From contig LJCX01000025.1 in the NCBI GenBank assembly GCA_001298545.1, forward strand, positions 124,001 through 188,000: a stretch of 64,000 bases of DNA, read 5' to 3'. Below, piece by piece: positions 51,894 through 60,399 of this stretch (its first letter is position 1; every line of letters starts with the position of its first letter). Below the pieces are notes generated by a model, which saw nothing but the letters and a program-made list of their open reading frames with translations, was not told where the DNA came from and made no database searches. This DNA comes from Actinobacteria bacterium OV320 (GTDB lineage: Bacteria > Actinomycetota > Actinomycetes > Streptomycetales > Streptomycetaceae). The translations under genes were made by a program, and so were the position numbers.

Positions 51894-52745
51894 TCAGGAG
51901 GCGGCCAGGTCCTTGTGGATGACCTTGGCGACGCCCTGAATGGTCGTGATGCCGTAGTTCATGGTGCTGTTGCCGTGGGTGAGGACGGTCATGACGTAGT
52001 CGTGGCCACCGCCCTTGAAGGTGCCGACGCTGTGCACCCGCCAGCCGTGCGTGGCGCGCGACAGCCACCCGTTCTTGACGTGCCAGCTGACCCCGGCCGG
52101 CCTCCCGTACGGCGTGCCCCAGCGCTGCGACGAGACGACCTGGCCCATCAGTGTGTTGACGTAGGCGCGCGAGGCGTCGGTCAGGACCGTGTTCTTGGCG
52201 GTCAGCAGCTTCAGCAGCTTCTGCTGGTCGGTGACGGTGATCTGGGTCAGGCCCCAGTAGCCGTTCGCGCCCGGCTTGGTCTGCGTCATCTTCGCGGCCG
52301 TCAGAAAGTTCTTGATCTTCGTCGTGCCGAGCTGCTTCCACAGGGTGGAGGTGGAGGCGTTGTCCGACTTGGTGATCATGGCCGTGGCGAGGGTCTTCTC
52401 CCGGCTGGTCAGCGCCCGGCCGGTCTTCTGCGCGTCCCACAGCAGCGCGGACAGGACGGTGACCTTGACGACGCTGGCCGAGTCGAAGGCGGTGGAGGCA
52501 CGCAGGGTGCAAGTGGTGTTGGTGGTGCGGTCGTAGAGGCCGACGGCGACCGTGCCCTTACGGTTCGCCAGTGCGGCGGTGATGTCCTTCTTCAGCTTGG
52601 CCGCGAGCCCGGCCTTGGCCGACGTACAGCTCACGGTGGGGGTGGCGGCCGCGGCGGGCGCGGCGGCCGCCACGCCGGATATGAGGACGCCGGCGGTGAG
52701 CCCGGCGCCGAGCAGTCTTCTGCTTCTTCGTGTCCGGTGAGTCAT
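51894..52745 (-). CDS. Secreted beta-lactamase-fold serine hydrolase
   Basis: 283 residues. Signal peptide: RRSRRLLGAGLTAGVLISGV to AAAAPAAAATP. Class A beta-lactamase/DD-peptidase core: nucleophile motif STAFDSASVVKVTVLSALLW (Ser-Val-Val-Lys), the second motif TKSDNASTSTLW (Ser-Asp-Asn) and WHVKNGWLSR standing for the KTG box as KNG. An obvious Glu166-type omega loop (ExxLN) is not seen, so strong beta-lactamase activity is doubtful; a peptidase or esterase role is as likely. Start at ATG 52745 with AGG nearby; the in-frame region upstream is the tandem repeat. Divergent from the GT39 gene. Confidence 0.84.
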   Translation of the reverse strand: MTHRTRRSRRLLGAGLTAGVLISGVAAAAPAAAATPTVSCTSAKAGLAAKLKKDITAALANRKGTVAVGLYDRTTNTTCTLRASTAFDSASVVKVTVLSALLWDAQKTGRALTSREKTLATAMITKSDNASTSTLWKQLGTTKIKNFLTAAKMTQTKPGANGYWGLTQITVTDQQKLLKLLTAKNTVLTDASRAYVNTLMGQVVSSQRWGTPYGRPAGVSWHVKNGWLSRATHGWRVHSVGTFKGGGHDYVMTVLTHGNSTMNYGITTIQGVAKVIHKDLAAS

Positions 52746-52763
52746 GACCTGTTGACACACAAG

Positions 52764-52864
52764 TTCGTACGAAAGGTTGTACGCATCGCCAAGGTTGCGT
52801 GCGCCACCAAGGTTGCGTGCGTCACCAAAGGTCGCGTGCGTCACCAAAGGTCGTGTGCGTCACC
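52764..52864. repeat. Five 18-19-bp tandem units plus a 10-bp palindrome in a divergent promoter
   Basis: Units beginning AAGGTTGCGTGCG or AAAGGTCGCGTGCG start at 52773, 52791, 52809, 52827 and 52846. The perfect palindrome TTCGTACGAA (52764-52773) adjoins the first unit. The array lies between the divergent hydrolase and glycosyltransferase genes. Confidence 0.88.
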
Positions 52865-52967
52865 TCGGGTGTTGGGGAAAGCCTGGGCAACGCGTTACCG
52901 CGGCCTGTGCGTTCTCACAGGCGGCGGCCAGCTCGACCACAGCGACCACCCACAACGGCCGTACAGC

Positions 52968-55316
52968 ATGCGCAGGGTGACATCTGCCACCGATCCACTC
53001 CCCCACCCGCCCGTGCCCCCCGCCGTGTCCCCGGACCGGTCCCCGCCGACGACCTCAGAGGCGGCCCCCGCGGCACCCCCGCCGGACACGGCGCCGCGCT
53101 GGTCGCTGCCCGCGCTGATCGCGATCATGGTCCTGGCGGGCGTGCTGTACTCCTGGAACCTGTCCGGGTCGAGCCTCAACAGCTTCTACAGCTCCGCGAT
53201 CTACAGCGGTACGCAGAGCTGGAAGGCGTGGTTCTTCGGCTCGCTGGACGCCGGGAACTTCATCACCGTCGACAAGCCGCCGTTCGCGCTCATGATCATG
53301 GGCCTGTCCTGCCGGATCTTCGGGTTCGGCACCTGGCAGATGATGCTGCCGGAGGTCGCGGCGGCGCTGGGCACGATCTGGATCCTGCACTCCTCGGTGA
53401 AGCGGGTCTTCGGACACGCGGCCGCCGCCGTAGCGGCCCTCGTGCTCGCGCTGACGCCGATCACCGTCGCCATCAACCGCGACAACAACCCGGACACCCT
53501 CCTCGTCCTGCTGATGGTGGCCGGCGCGGCCCTCGCACTGCGGGCCACCCGCGACGACCGGCTGCTGCCGCTCCTCGGCTCCGCGGTCTGCTTCGGGCTC
53601 GCCTTCAACACCAAGATGCTCCAGGGCTACATCGCCCTGCCGGCCGTCTTCGCCGTGTACCTGTACGCGTCGAGGCAGGGCTGGAAGAAGAAGGCCGTGA
53701 ACCTGGCGCTGGCCGCCGTGGCACTGGCCGTCGCCAGCTTCTGGTGGGCGACCGCCGTGTCCCTGGTGCCCGCCGACGACCGGCCGTACATCGGCGGTTC
53801 GACCGACGGCAGCGCCTGGGACCTGATCATGGGCTACAACGGCCTGGGCCGGGTCCTCGGCGGCGAGGGCAACGGCGTTGGCGGCGGAGGCGGCGGATCC
53901 TTCGCCGGGACCGCGGGCATCGGCCGGATGTTCAACGACGTCCTCGGCGGCCAGATCTCCTGGCTGATCCCCTTCGCGGGCGTCGCGCTCGTCGCCGGTC
54001 TGGTGCTGCGCGGCCGGGCCCCGCGCACCGACCCCACCCGCGCCGCGCTGGTGCTGTGGGGCGGCTGGCTGGTGCTGCACTACCTGACCTTCGCCATGGC
54101 CGAGGGCACCATGCACCCCTACTACACGACCGCGCTCGCCCCGGGCATCGCGGCGCTGTGCGGTGGCGGCGGGGTCATGCTGTGGCGTGCCCTGCGCGGC
54201 GGTGACGCCCGCTGGTCGTGGGTGCTGCCCGTGGGGCTCGCGGTCACCGGCGTCTGGGCGATCGTGCTGCTGCGGCGCGCCACCGGCTGGAACACCTGGC
54301 TGTGGCCGGTCGTCGGCGTGGTCATGGTCCTCGCGATCGTGGGCCTGTTCGTGCTGCGCTCCGCGAGCTCCGGCGTCAGGGTCCGGCTGCTCGGCGCGTC
54401 CGTCGCCGCGGCGGTCGTGGCGGCCCTCGCCGGTCCGACGGCGTACGCCGCCTCGCCGGCCTTCGGTTCCTCCAGCGGCATGATGGGCGGCACCAACCCG
54501 ACGGCGGGTCCGTCCACCGGTGGCGGCATGGGCGGTCCCGGCGGCGGCGGTGGCCGGGGCGGCTTCGGCGGCGGCAACGGCGGTCCCGGCGGCCAGGCGC
54601 CCGGCGGCACCCAGCAGGGCGGCCAGGCGGGCGGCGAGTTCCCCGGCGGCGCGGGCGGCCAGATGACGCCGGGCGGCGGCAACGGCGAACTCCCGCAGGG
54701 CGGCGGCGCACCCAGCGGCGCGCCGAACGGCGGCCAGGGCGGCCAACAGGGCGGAACGAACGGGGAGTCGCCCGGCGGCGCCCAGGGCGGCGGCGAGAGC
54801 GGCACGGCTCCGGGCGGCGGCACCGGTGGCGGCGGCGGTATGGGCGGTGGCGGCATGGGCGGCGCCGACAGCGAGCTCCTCTCGTACCTGGAGAAGCACC
54901 AGGACGGCGCCACCTGGCTGATCGCGGTCTCCAACTCGCAGAGCGCGGGCCAGATGATCCTCAGCAGCGGCAAGCCCGTCATCTCCATGTGGGGCTTCAC
55001 CGGCAGCGACCGGGCGATGACCCTCGCCAAGCTCAAGGAACTGGTGAAGAAGGGCGAGCTGCACTACATCCAGCTCGGCGGCGGCGGTATGGGCGGCAAC
55101 AGCAGCCTGAACCAGGAGATCACCGCCTGGGTGCAGAAGAACGGCACGGCGGTGCCGGAGAGCGCCTACAGCTCGACGTCGAGCTCCGCGTCCGGCTCGG
55201 GTGCCGCGTCCGGCTCCGGCTCGGGGACCTCCGGCTCGGACGCCTCGGGTACGGACACCTCGTCGCAGAGCAACCAGTCGACGGTCTACCGACTGGACGC
55301 CTCTGACGTGAGCTGA
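52968..55316 (+). CDS. YkcB-like GT39 membrane glycosyltransferase with long Gly-rich linker
   Basis: 782 residues. After a Pro-rich cytoplasmic leader come about twelve helices of a GT39/ArnT-like enzyme: LYSWNLSGSSLNSFYSSAIY, SLDAGNFITVDKPPFALMIM (the acidic D in loop one), TPITVAINRDNNPDTLLVLL and FNTKMLQGYIALPAVFAVYL, AEGTMHPYYTTALAPGIAAL. Such enzymes use polyprenyl-phosphate sugars on the outer face. Residues about 507-634 are almost pure Gly/Gln/Pro/Asn. Then a compact YkcB-type C-terminal domain (SELLSYLEKHQDGATWLIAV, SGKPVISMWGFTGSD, GELHYIQLGGGGMGG) and a Ser-rich end. Acceptor unknown. Start ATG 52968, or GTG 52977. Confidence 0.85.
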   Translation: MRRVTSATDPLPHPPVPPAVSPDRSPPTTSEAAPAAPPPDTAPRWSLPALIAIMVLAGVLYSWNLSGSSLNSFYSSAIYSGTQSWKAWFFGSLDAGNFITVDKPPFALMIMGLSCRIFGFGTWQMMLPEVAAALGTIWILHSSVKRVFGHAAAAVAALVLALTPITVAINRDNNPDTLLVLLMVAGAALALRATRDDRLLPLLGSAVCFGLAFNTKMLQGYIALPAVFAVYLYASRQGWKKKAVNLALAAVALAVASFWWATAVSLVPADDRPYIGGSTDGSAWDLIMGYNGLGRVLGGEGNGVGGGGGGSFAGTAGIGRMFNDVLGGQISWLIPFAGVALVAGLVLRGRAPRTDPTRAALVLWGGWLVLHYLTFAMAEGTMHPYYTTALAPGIAALCGGGGVMLWRALRGGDARWSWVLPVGLAVTGVWAIVLLRRATGWNTWLWPVVGVVMVLAIVGLFVLRSASSGVRVRLLGASVAAAVVAALAGPTAYAASPAFGSSSGMMGGTNPTAGPSTGGGMGGPGGGGGRGGFGGGNGGPGGQAPGGTQQGGQAGGEFPGGAGGQMTPGGGNGELPQGGGAPSGAPNGGQGGQQGGTNGESPGGAQGGGESGTAPGGGTGGGGGMGGGGMGGADSELLSYLEKHQDGATWLIAVSNSQSAGQMILSSGKPVISMWGFTGSDRAMTLAKLKELVKKGELHYIQLGGGGMGGNSSLNQEITAWVQKNGTAVPESAYSSTSSSASGSGAASGSGSGTSGSDASGTDTSSQSNQSTVYRLDASDVS

Positions 55317-55340
55317 CCGGCACGGCCCAACGGTCCGCAG

Positions 55341-55371
55341 CGGCCCCTGACTTCACCGTCAGGGGCCGTTT
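55341..55371 (+). terminator. Terminator after the GT39 gene
   Basis: CGGCCCCTGAC (55341-55351) pairs perfectly with GTCAGGGGCCG (55358-55368) around TTCACC, followed by TTTC. It lies 24 bp past the stop. Confidence 0.85.
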
Positions 55372-55526
55372 CGTCGTAAGAAAGCGCGTTCAACTCGCGT
55401 AGACAAGGGGCAATTTGCCGGTTCCCGTCACCTGATAGACATGTCAGATTCATTGCCATGACCGCATGTGCATGTCACTCTCCCGATTGCCGCCTCCAAT
55501 CAACCCGCGTAGATCGGACACCCCAC

Positions 55527-56330
55527 ATGCTGGCGACACGCATACGCCGATGGAAGTCGGTGGCGCTTGCCACCACTGCCGTCCTGGTCGGTCTCACCGC
55601 GCCCGCGCTCACCGCGACCCCCGCCGCGGCGACCACGACGGCCTACGACGCGACGTACTACAAGAACGCGGTCGGCAAGACGGGTACGAGCCTGAAGTCC
55701 TCGCTGCACACGATCATCAGCAGCCAGACGAAGATCTCGTACTCCGCGGTCTGGGACGCTCTGAAGGCCACCGACCAGGACCCGAACAACAGCAGCAACG
55801 TCATCCTGCTGTACAGCGGCGTCTCGCGAGCCAAGTCCCTCAACGGCGGTGACGTCGGCGACTGGAACCGCGAGCACACCTGGGCCAAGTCCCACGGCGA
55901 CTTCGGCGAGGTGACCGGTCCGGGCACGGACCTGCACCACCTGCGTCCCGCGGACGTCCAGGTCAACAGCATCCGCGGCAACCTGGACTTCGACAACGGC
56001 GGCAGCGCGGTCACCAACGGCGGCGGCAGCACCGTCGACTCCGACTCCTTCGCGCCGCGCGCCGCGGACCGGGGCGACGTGGCCCGCATGATCCTCTACA
56101 TGGCCGTGCGCTACGAGGGTGACGACGGCTTCGCCAACCTGGAGCCCAACGAGAAGGTGGGCAACGGCAGCAACCCCTACATGGGCAAGCTCTCCGTCCT
56201 CAAGGCGTGGAACGAGGCGGACCCGCCGAGCGCCTTCGAGGAGAAGCGCAACCAGGTCATCTACGACACCTACCAGCACAACCGCAACCCGTTCATCGAC
56301 CACCCGGAGTGGGTCGAGGCGATCTGGTAG
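55527..56330 (+). CDS. Secreted endonuclease I family nuclease
   Basis: 267 residues. Signal peptide: MLATRIRRWKSVALATTAVL through TATPAAATTT. The mature enzyme has the EndA/NucM beta-beta-alpha-metal core: VGDWNREHTWAKSHGDFGEV (catalytic His in REHTWAKS), GTDLHHLRPADVQVNSIRGN and the later DVARMILYMAVRYEGDDGFA plus NEADPPSAFEEKRNQVIYDT and HNRNPFIDHPEWVEAIW. It cuts DNA and RNA outside the cell with a divalent metal. A frame extension to 55458 is not supported because the signal peptide starts at 55527. Strong terminator downstream. Confidence 0.92.
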   Translation: MLATRIRRWKSVALATTAVLVGLTAPALTATPAAATTTAYDATYYKNAVGKTGTSLKSSLHTIISSQTKISYSAVWDALKATDQDPNNSSNVILLYSGVSRAKSLNGGDVGDWNREHTWAKSHGDFGEVTGPGTDLHHLRPADVQVNSIRGNLDFDNGGSAVTNGGGSTVDSDSFAPRAADRGDVARMILYMAVRYEGDDGFANLEPNEKVGNGSNPYMGKLSVLKAWNEADPPSAFEEKRNQVIYDTYQHNRNPFIDHPEWVEAIW

Positions 56331-56348
56331 GACCCGCGGCGCACCACG

Positions 56349-56391
56349 GAGGGGCTGAACTTCCCTTGGCCACAGGGAGGTTCGGCCCCTC
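56349..56391 (+). terminator. Terminator after the endonuclease gene
   Basis: An 18-bp stem (56349-56366 with 56374-56391) is fully paired on the plus strand if two U-G pairs are allowed; on the minus strand those are mismatches. Loop of 7 nt. It lies 18 bp past the stop. Confidence 0.88.
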
Positions 56392-56565
56392 TCGGCGTGC
56401 CGGGGCACGCACGCCGCAGGAGTCGGTGTGATGGAACGACTAGTTCCCTCACACCGGTGAAGTCGGATCTTCGTCCCGGGCATGTCGCCCGGCCCGGACG
56501 CGAGGCTGGGGGCGCCTCGGCAGATCCGCCGGGAGCGATCCCGACTCCCTTTCCCGGAGACCCTC

Positions 56566-56916
56566 ATGAAGCTTCGCGCCTGGTCCTTCGCCGCCGCTCT
56601 CGCCCTGACCGCCCTCGCCCTGCCCGCCCAGAGCGCCTCGGCGGCCGCGGCGCCGTCCTGTCCCGACGGATCGATCTGTTTCTACAGCGGCGAGAACTTC
56701 CACGGCAGCAGCTGGGAGTGGACCGCCCGCAGCGGCTACCGCGACATGCCGCCCGCCCTCCACGACCACGTGGGTTCCTTCGTCTCCAGTACCCGCGCCT
56801 GTTTCATCAACTGGGGCCCGGTGGAGAAGCGGAACGTCTTCAACGCCGACTACCGCACCCGCTACCTGGGCGACTTCGGCGGCCGGATCGACGCGGTGGG
56901 CCCCGGCGCCTGCTGA
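56566..56916 (+). CDS. Secreted peptidase-inhibitor I36-like protein
   Basis: 116 residues. The N-terminus MKLRAWSFAAALALTALALP with AQSASAAAAP is a signal peptide. The mature ~90 residues resemble the I36 (SMI-type) inhibitors and related beta/gamma-crystallin-like small proteins: CPDGSICFYSGENFHGSSWE, HVGSFVSSTRACFINWGPVE and TRYLGDFGGRIDAVGPGAC. Four cysteines should form two disulfides. Such proteins inhibit metalloproteases in some Streptomyces. CGGAGA precedes the ATG at 56566. Confidence 0.85.
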   Translation: MKLRAWSFAAALALTALALPAQSASAAAAPSCPDGSICFYSGENFHGSSWEWTARSGYRDMPPALHDHVGSFVSSTRACFINWGPVEKRNVFNADYRTRYLGDFGGRIDAVGPGAC

Positions 56917-56970
56917 TCTCCGCCCCCGCCCCGCCGCTCGCCATCCCCCGCTCGGCTCTCCCGCTCGGCC

Positions 56971-57630
56971 CTATCGCTCGCCCTCACCGCGGGGTGCGCC
57001 GTACCAACGCCACCGGGTGAGACGCGCGTGACCCGGGATCTCCCCCCGGCCGGTGGCCCACAGCAGGGTGGGCCACCGGTCGGTGCCGGCCGGGGCGTCC
57101 GGGAAGAGCCTCGCCAGCACCCGGTCGCACAGTCCGGCGTCCGGCTCCCACGGGACACCGAGCCCCTCGGCGACGTCGTGCAGATGCACCAGCGTCTCGA
57201 CGACCCCCATGGCGGCGAACCCCTCGGGGTCGGAGACGCCGAAGACGTGGTGCGCCCTGACGCCCGCCGGCGTCGTCCGCACCATGGCGGTCAGCAGCGC
57301 CCCGCAGGCCTCCAACACCTGCGCGAGTCCGGCCGCCCCGGCCGTCCGGTCGGCGAAGACGACGTTCGCCGGCGCGCCGGGCCGCTCCGCGCGCCACACG
57401 AAGGGCACCTCGGTGTCCGACGGTCCGCCCCCCGGGCCCAGTTGGGCGGCGTAGGCGAACAGGTCGTCGGCCAGATGCTCGACGGTCTCCCAGCAACTCC
57501 AGTCCAGGGAACCGGCCTTGGCATCCCAGTCGGCGGCCTCGGCCCCGCGCAGGGCGGCCACCGCGGACCGGACCGCCTCCTGCACGTCGTCGGCGGTGAC
57601 GGGGCCGGGTGATCCGTGTGCTTCAGACAT
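56971..57630 (-). CDS. DinB/maleylpyruvate-isomerase-fold protein (mycothiol-type)
   Basis: 219 residues with the MDMPI/DinB four-helix-bundle pattern: AVAALRGAEAADWDAKAGSL, DWSCWETVEHLADDLFAYAA (the W.....H.A..... metal-His segment), and the second His motif MGVVETLVHLHDVAEGLGVP, then DRWPTLLWATGRGEIPGH. These proteins bind a divalent metal through three His and often use mycothiol as cofactor. The reaction here is unknown. It starts 25 bp after the ThDP-enzyme gene on the same strand and may be co-transcribed with it. Confidence 0.83.
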   Translation of the reverse strand: MSEAHGSPGPVTADDVQEAVRSAVAALRGAEAADWDAKAGSLDWSCWETVEHLADDLFAYAAQLGPGGGPSDTEVPFVWRAERPGAPANVVFADRTAGAAGLAQVLEACGALLTAMVRTTPAGVRAHHVFGVSDPEGFAAMGVVETLVHLHDVAEGLGVPWEPDAGLCDRVLARLFPDAPAGTDRWPTLLWATGRGEIPGHARLTRWRWYGAPRGEGER

Positions 57631-57655
57631 GGCGGGACCGTATCAACGGCCTCGC

Positions 57656-59368
57656 CTAGGACAGGTGCGTCGCCGCGAACATCCGCAGCACCGCCGGGAG
57701 GAGGACCACGGAGGGGCCGGGCGTGGACAGGGCCTTCGCCAGGTCCGCCTCCAGGGTCTCCGGGGACGTCCGCACCCCCGGTACCCCGAAGGACTCCGCC
57801 AGGGCCACGTAGTCCGGGCGGGTCAGTTCGGTGGCCGTGGGCTCGCCGAAGGCGTCGGTCATGTACTCGCGCAGGATGCCGTAACCGCCGTCGTCGACGA
57901 TCAGCCAGGTGACGTTCAGGTCGTACTGCCGGGCCGTCGCCAGCTCCGCGATCGAGTACAGGGCGCCGCCGTCCCCCGACACCGCCAGCACCGGGCGGGT
58001 CGGATCGGCCGCCGCCGCGCCCAGCGCCGCCGGGAAGCCGTAGCCCAGGCCGCCCGCGCCCTGGGCGGAGTGCATGTGGTTGGGGCCCTTCGCGTCGAAG
58101 GCCGACCAGGCCCAGTAGGCGAGGATCGTCATGTCCCAGAAGGACGGGGAGTCGGCCGGCAGCGCCTTGCGGACCGACGCCAACACCTCCTGCTCCAGGG
58201 TGAGTTCCTGGGCGGCGATACGGTCGGCGACCTTCGTGAGGACCTCACGGACGCGTTCGGCGGCCCCCGGCCGGGCCGGTTCCGTCTCCGGCTCCACCGG
58301 CCTCACCGGCTCCACCGTCTCGAGCAGCGCCTGCAACGCCAGTCGCGCGTCCGCGTGGATGCCGAGCGCCGGATGGTTCGACTCCAGCTTGCCGAGGTCC
58401 GCCTCGATCTGGACGACCCGGCCCCGCGGCTTGAACGTGTGGTAGTTGGAGGAGAGTTCACCGAGCCCGGAGCCGACGACCAGCAGGACGTCCGCGTCCT
58501 CGAGGAAGTCCGTGGTGTGCCGGTCCTCGATCCAGGACTGGAGCGAGAGGGGGTGCGTCCAGGGGAACGCGCCCTTGCCGCCGGGCGTGGTGACCACCGG
58601 GGCCTGCAGGGCCTCCGCCAGCTGCCTCAGCTTGCCCGAGGCGTCCGCCCGTACGACTCCGCCGCCCGCGATGATCGCCGGACGGGCCGCCTTCGACAGC
58701 AGGTCGGCCGCCACGGCGGTCAGTTCGGGGCGCGGCGGCAGCTCTTCGGGGAAGGCGTCGCCGCCGGTGACCACCGGGATCCCCGTCTGCGCGAGGAGCA
58801 CGTCCTGCGGGATCTCCACCCACACCGGGCCGTGCGGCACGCTCAGCGCGGACTTCCAGGCCGCCTCGATCGCGGACGGGATCTGCGACTGGGTGCGGAC
58901 GGTGTGGACCGACTTCACCACGCCACGGAACGAGGCCGCCTGGTCGGGCAGTTCGTGCAGATAGCCGTGGCGGCCGCCGCCCAATCCGGCGGTCGGGATC
59001 TGACTGCTGATCGCCAGCACCGGTGCCGAGGCGGCCGCCGCCTCCTGGAGCGCCGCGAGCGAGGTCAGCGCGCCCGGACCCGTCGACAGCAGCAGCGGGG
59101 CCGCCTCGCCGGTGATCCGGCCGTACGCGTCCGCCGCGAACCCCGCGTTGTTCTCCACCCGCAGGCCGATGTACCGCAGCGAGGAGCGGCGCAGCGCGTC
59201 GAACATGCCGAGCGCGTGCTGGCCGGGCAGCCCGAAGACGGTGGTCGCGCCGAGCCCGGCCAGGGTCTCCACGACCAGGTCTCCGCCGTTGCGGCCGGCG
59301 GGAGGATTCAGAGCAGCGGCGGTCTGCGCCTGAGTCGGCCGGAGCACCAGGTCGTGGTCGTGAGTCAC
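57656..59368 (-). CDS. Thiamine-diphosphate enzyme of the acetolactate-synthase family
   Basis: 570 residues from a GTG overlapping the ureohydrolase stop (GTGA). ThDP fold: [20 protein letters not shown], catalytic Glu in [20 protein letters not shown] near 72, central domain [20 protein letters not shown], and the cofactor motif [20 protein letters not shown] near 461. It resembles both anabolic acetolactate synthases and 2-keto-acid decarboxylases. Translational coupling to an agmatinase-type ureohydrolase and proximity to a symporter suggest decarboxylation of a guanidino 2-keto acid, as AruI does with 2-ketoarginine in Pseudomonas; this is inference. Confidence 0.85.
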   Translation of the reverse strand: MTHDHDLVLRPTQAQTAAALNPPAGRNGGDLVVETLAGLGATTVFGLPGQHALGMFDALRRSSLRYIGLRVENNAGFAADAYGRITGEAAPLLLSTGPGALTSLAALQEAAAASAPVLAISSQIPTAGLGGGRHGYLHELPDQAASFRGVVKSVHTVRTQSQIPSAIEAAWKSALSVPHGPVWVEIPQDVLLAQTGIPVVTGGDAFPEELPPRPELTAVAADLLSKAARPAIIAGGGVVRADASGKLRQLAEALQAPVVTTPGGKGAFPWTHPLSLQSWIEDRHTTDFLEDADVLLVVGSGLGELSSNYHTFKPRGRVVQIEADLGKLESNHPALGIHADARLALQALLETVEPVRPVEPETEPARPGAAERVREVLTKVADRIAAQELTLEQEVLASVRKALPADSPSFWDMTILAYWAWSAFDAKGPNHMHSAQGAGGLGYGFPAALGAAAADPTRPVLAVSGDGGALYSIAELATARQYDLNVTWLIVDDGGYGILREYMTDAFGEPTATELTRPDYVALAESFGVPGVRTSPETLEADLAKALSTPGPSVVLLPAVLRMFAATHLS

Positions 59369-60333
59369 TTCGCGCGAGCCTCGGCAATCTGTCGGGACAT
59401 GATCGTGGTCAGTTCGTACGCCGTGTGGGACGCGGCCACCGACGTGATCTCCGCGTGATCGTACGCGGGGGCCACCTCGACGACGTCCGCCGAGACCAGG
59501 TTGCACGAGGCCAGGCCGCGCAGGATCTCCAGGAGCTCGCGCGAGGTCATGCCGCCCGCCTCCGGGGTGCCGGTGCCGGGGGCGTGCGCCGGGTCGAGGC
59601 AGTCGATGTCGATGGAGATGTAGAGGGGGCGGTCGCCGATGCGCTGCCGCAGCTGGTCGGCGACCTCGTCGGCGCCGCGCCGGTAGACGTCCGCCGAGGT
59701 GACGATGCCGAAGCCGAGCTTCTCGTCGTCGGTCAGGTCCTGCTTGCCGTACAGCGGGCCGCGGGTGCCGACGTGGGAGAGCGCCTCGGTGTCGAGGATG
59801 CCCTCCTCCACGGCCCGGCGGAACGGCGTGCCGTGGGTGTACTCCGCGCCGAAGTAGGTGTCCCAGGTGTCGAGGTGCGCGTCGAAGTGGAGCAGGGCCA
59901 CGGGTCCGTGCTTCTTCGCGACCGAGCGCAGCAGCGGCAGCGCGATGGTGTGGTCGCCGCCCAGGGTCATCAGGCGGGCTCCGGTGCCGAGCAGGTCGTC
60001 GGCCGCCGCCTCGATCGTCTCCACGGCCTCGTGGATGTTGAACGGGTTCACCGCGATGTCGCCGCCGTCCGCCACCTGGGCGAGGGCGAAGGGGGAGGCG
60101 TCCTGCGCCGGGTTGTACGGCCGCAGCAGCCGGGACGCCTCGCGGATCGCGTTGCCGCCGAAGCGGGCGCCCGGCCGGTACGAGACGCCCGAGTCGAACG
60201 GCACGCCCACCACGGCGACGTCGGCGCGGCCGACCTCGTCGAGGCGGGGCAGCCGGGCGAAGGTCGCGGGGCCGGCGTACCGCGGGACGCGGGAGGAGTC
60301 GACGGGGCCGCGGGGCGTCTCGTTGCCACTCAT
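59365..60333 (-). CDS. Agmatinase/guanidinobutyrase-family ureohydrolase
   Basis: 322 residues. The binuclear manganese site is complete: [34 protein letters not shown] and [20 protein letters not shown]. The entry region [20 protein letters not shown] and the [12 protein letters not shown] loop place it with agmatinases and guanidinobutyrases rather than arginases. It releases urea from agmatine, 4-guanidinobutyrate or a similar compound. It starts 66 bp after the symporter gene and overlaps the ThDP-enzyme gene (GTGA), so transporter, hydrolase and ThDP enzyme look like one operon. Confidence 0.9.
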   Translation of the reverse strand: MSGNETPRGPVDSSRVPRYAGPATFARLPRLDEVGRADVAVVGVPFDSGVSYRPGARFGGNAIREASRLLRPYNPAQDASPFALAQVADGGDIAVNPFNIHEAVETIEAAADDLLGTGARLMTLGGDHTIALPLLRSVAKKHGPVALLHFDAHLDTWDTYFGAEYTHGTPFRRAVEEGILDTEALSHVGTRGPLYGKQDLTDDEKLGFGIVTSADVYRRGADEVADQLRQRIGDRPLYISIDIDCLDPAHAPGTGTPEAGGMTSRELLEILRGLASCNLVSADVVEVAPAYDHAEITSVAASHTAYELTTIMSRQIAEARAK

Positions 60334-60399
60334 GGAAATGCTCTCTTTCTTACGCTTCGTCGCGTATGTACTACTACTCGTACGACTGTACTGGGACGT

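Noticed and set aside
52773..52864. N-terminal extension of the beta-lactamase-fold protein through the repeats
   Set aside because: The frame is open, but the signal peptide starts at 52745 and the repeats look like DNA elements.
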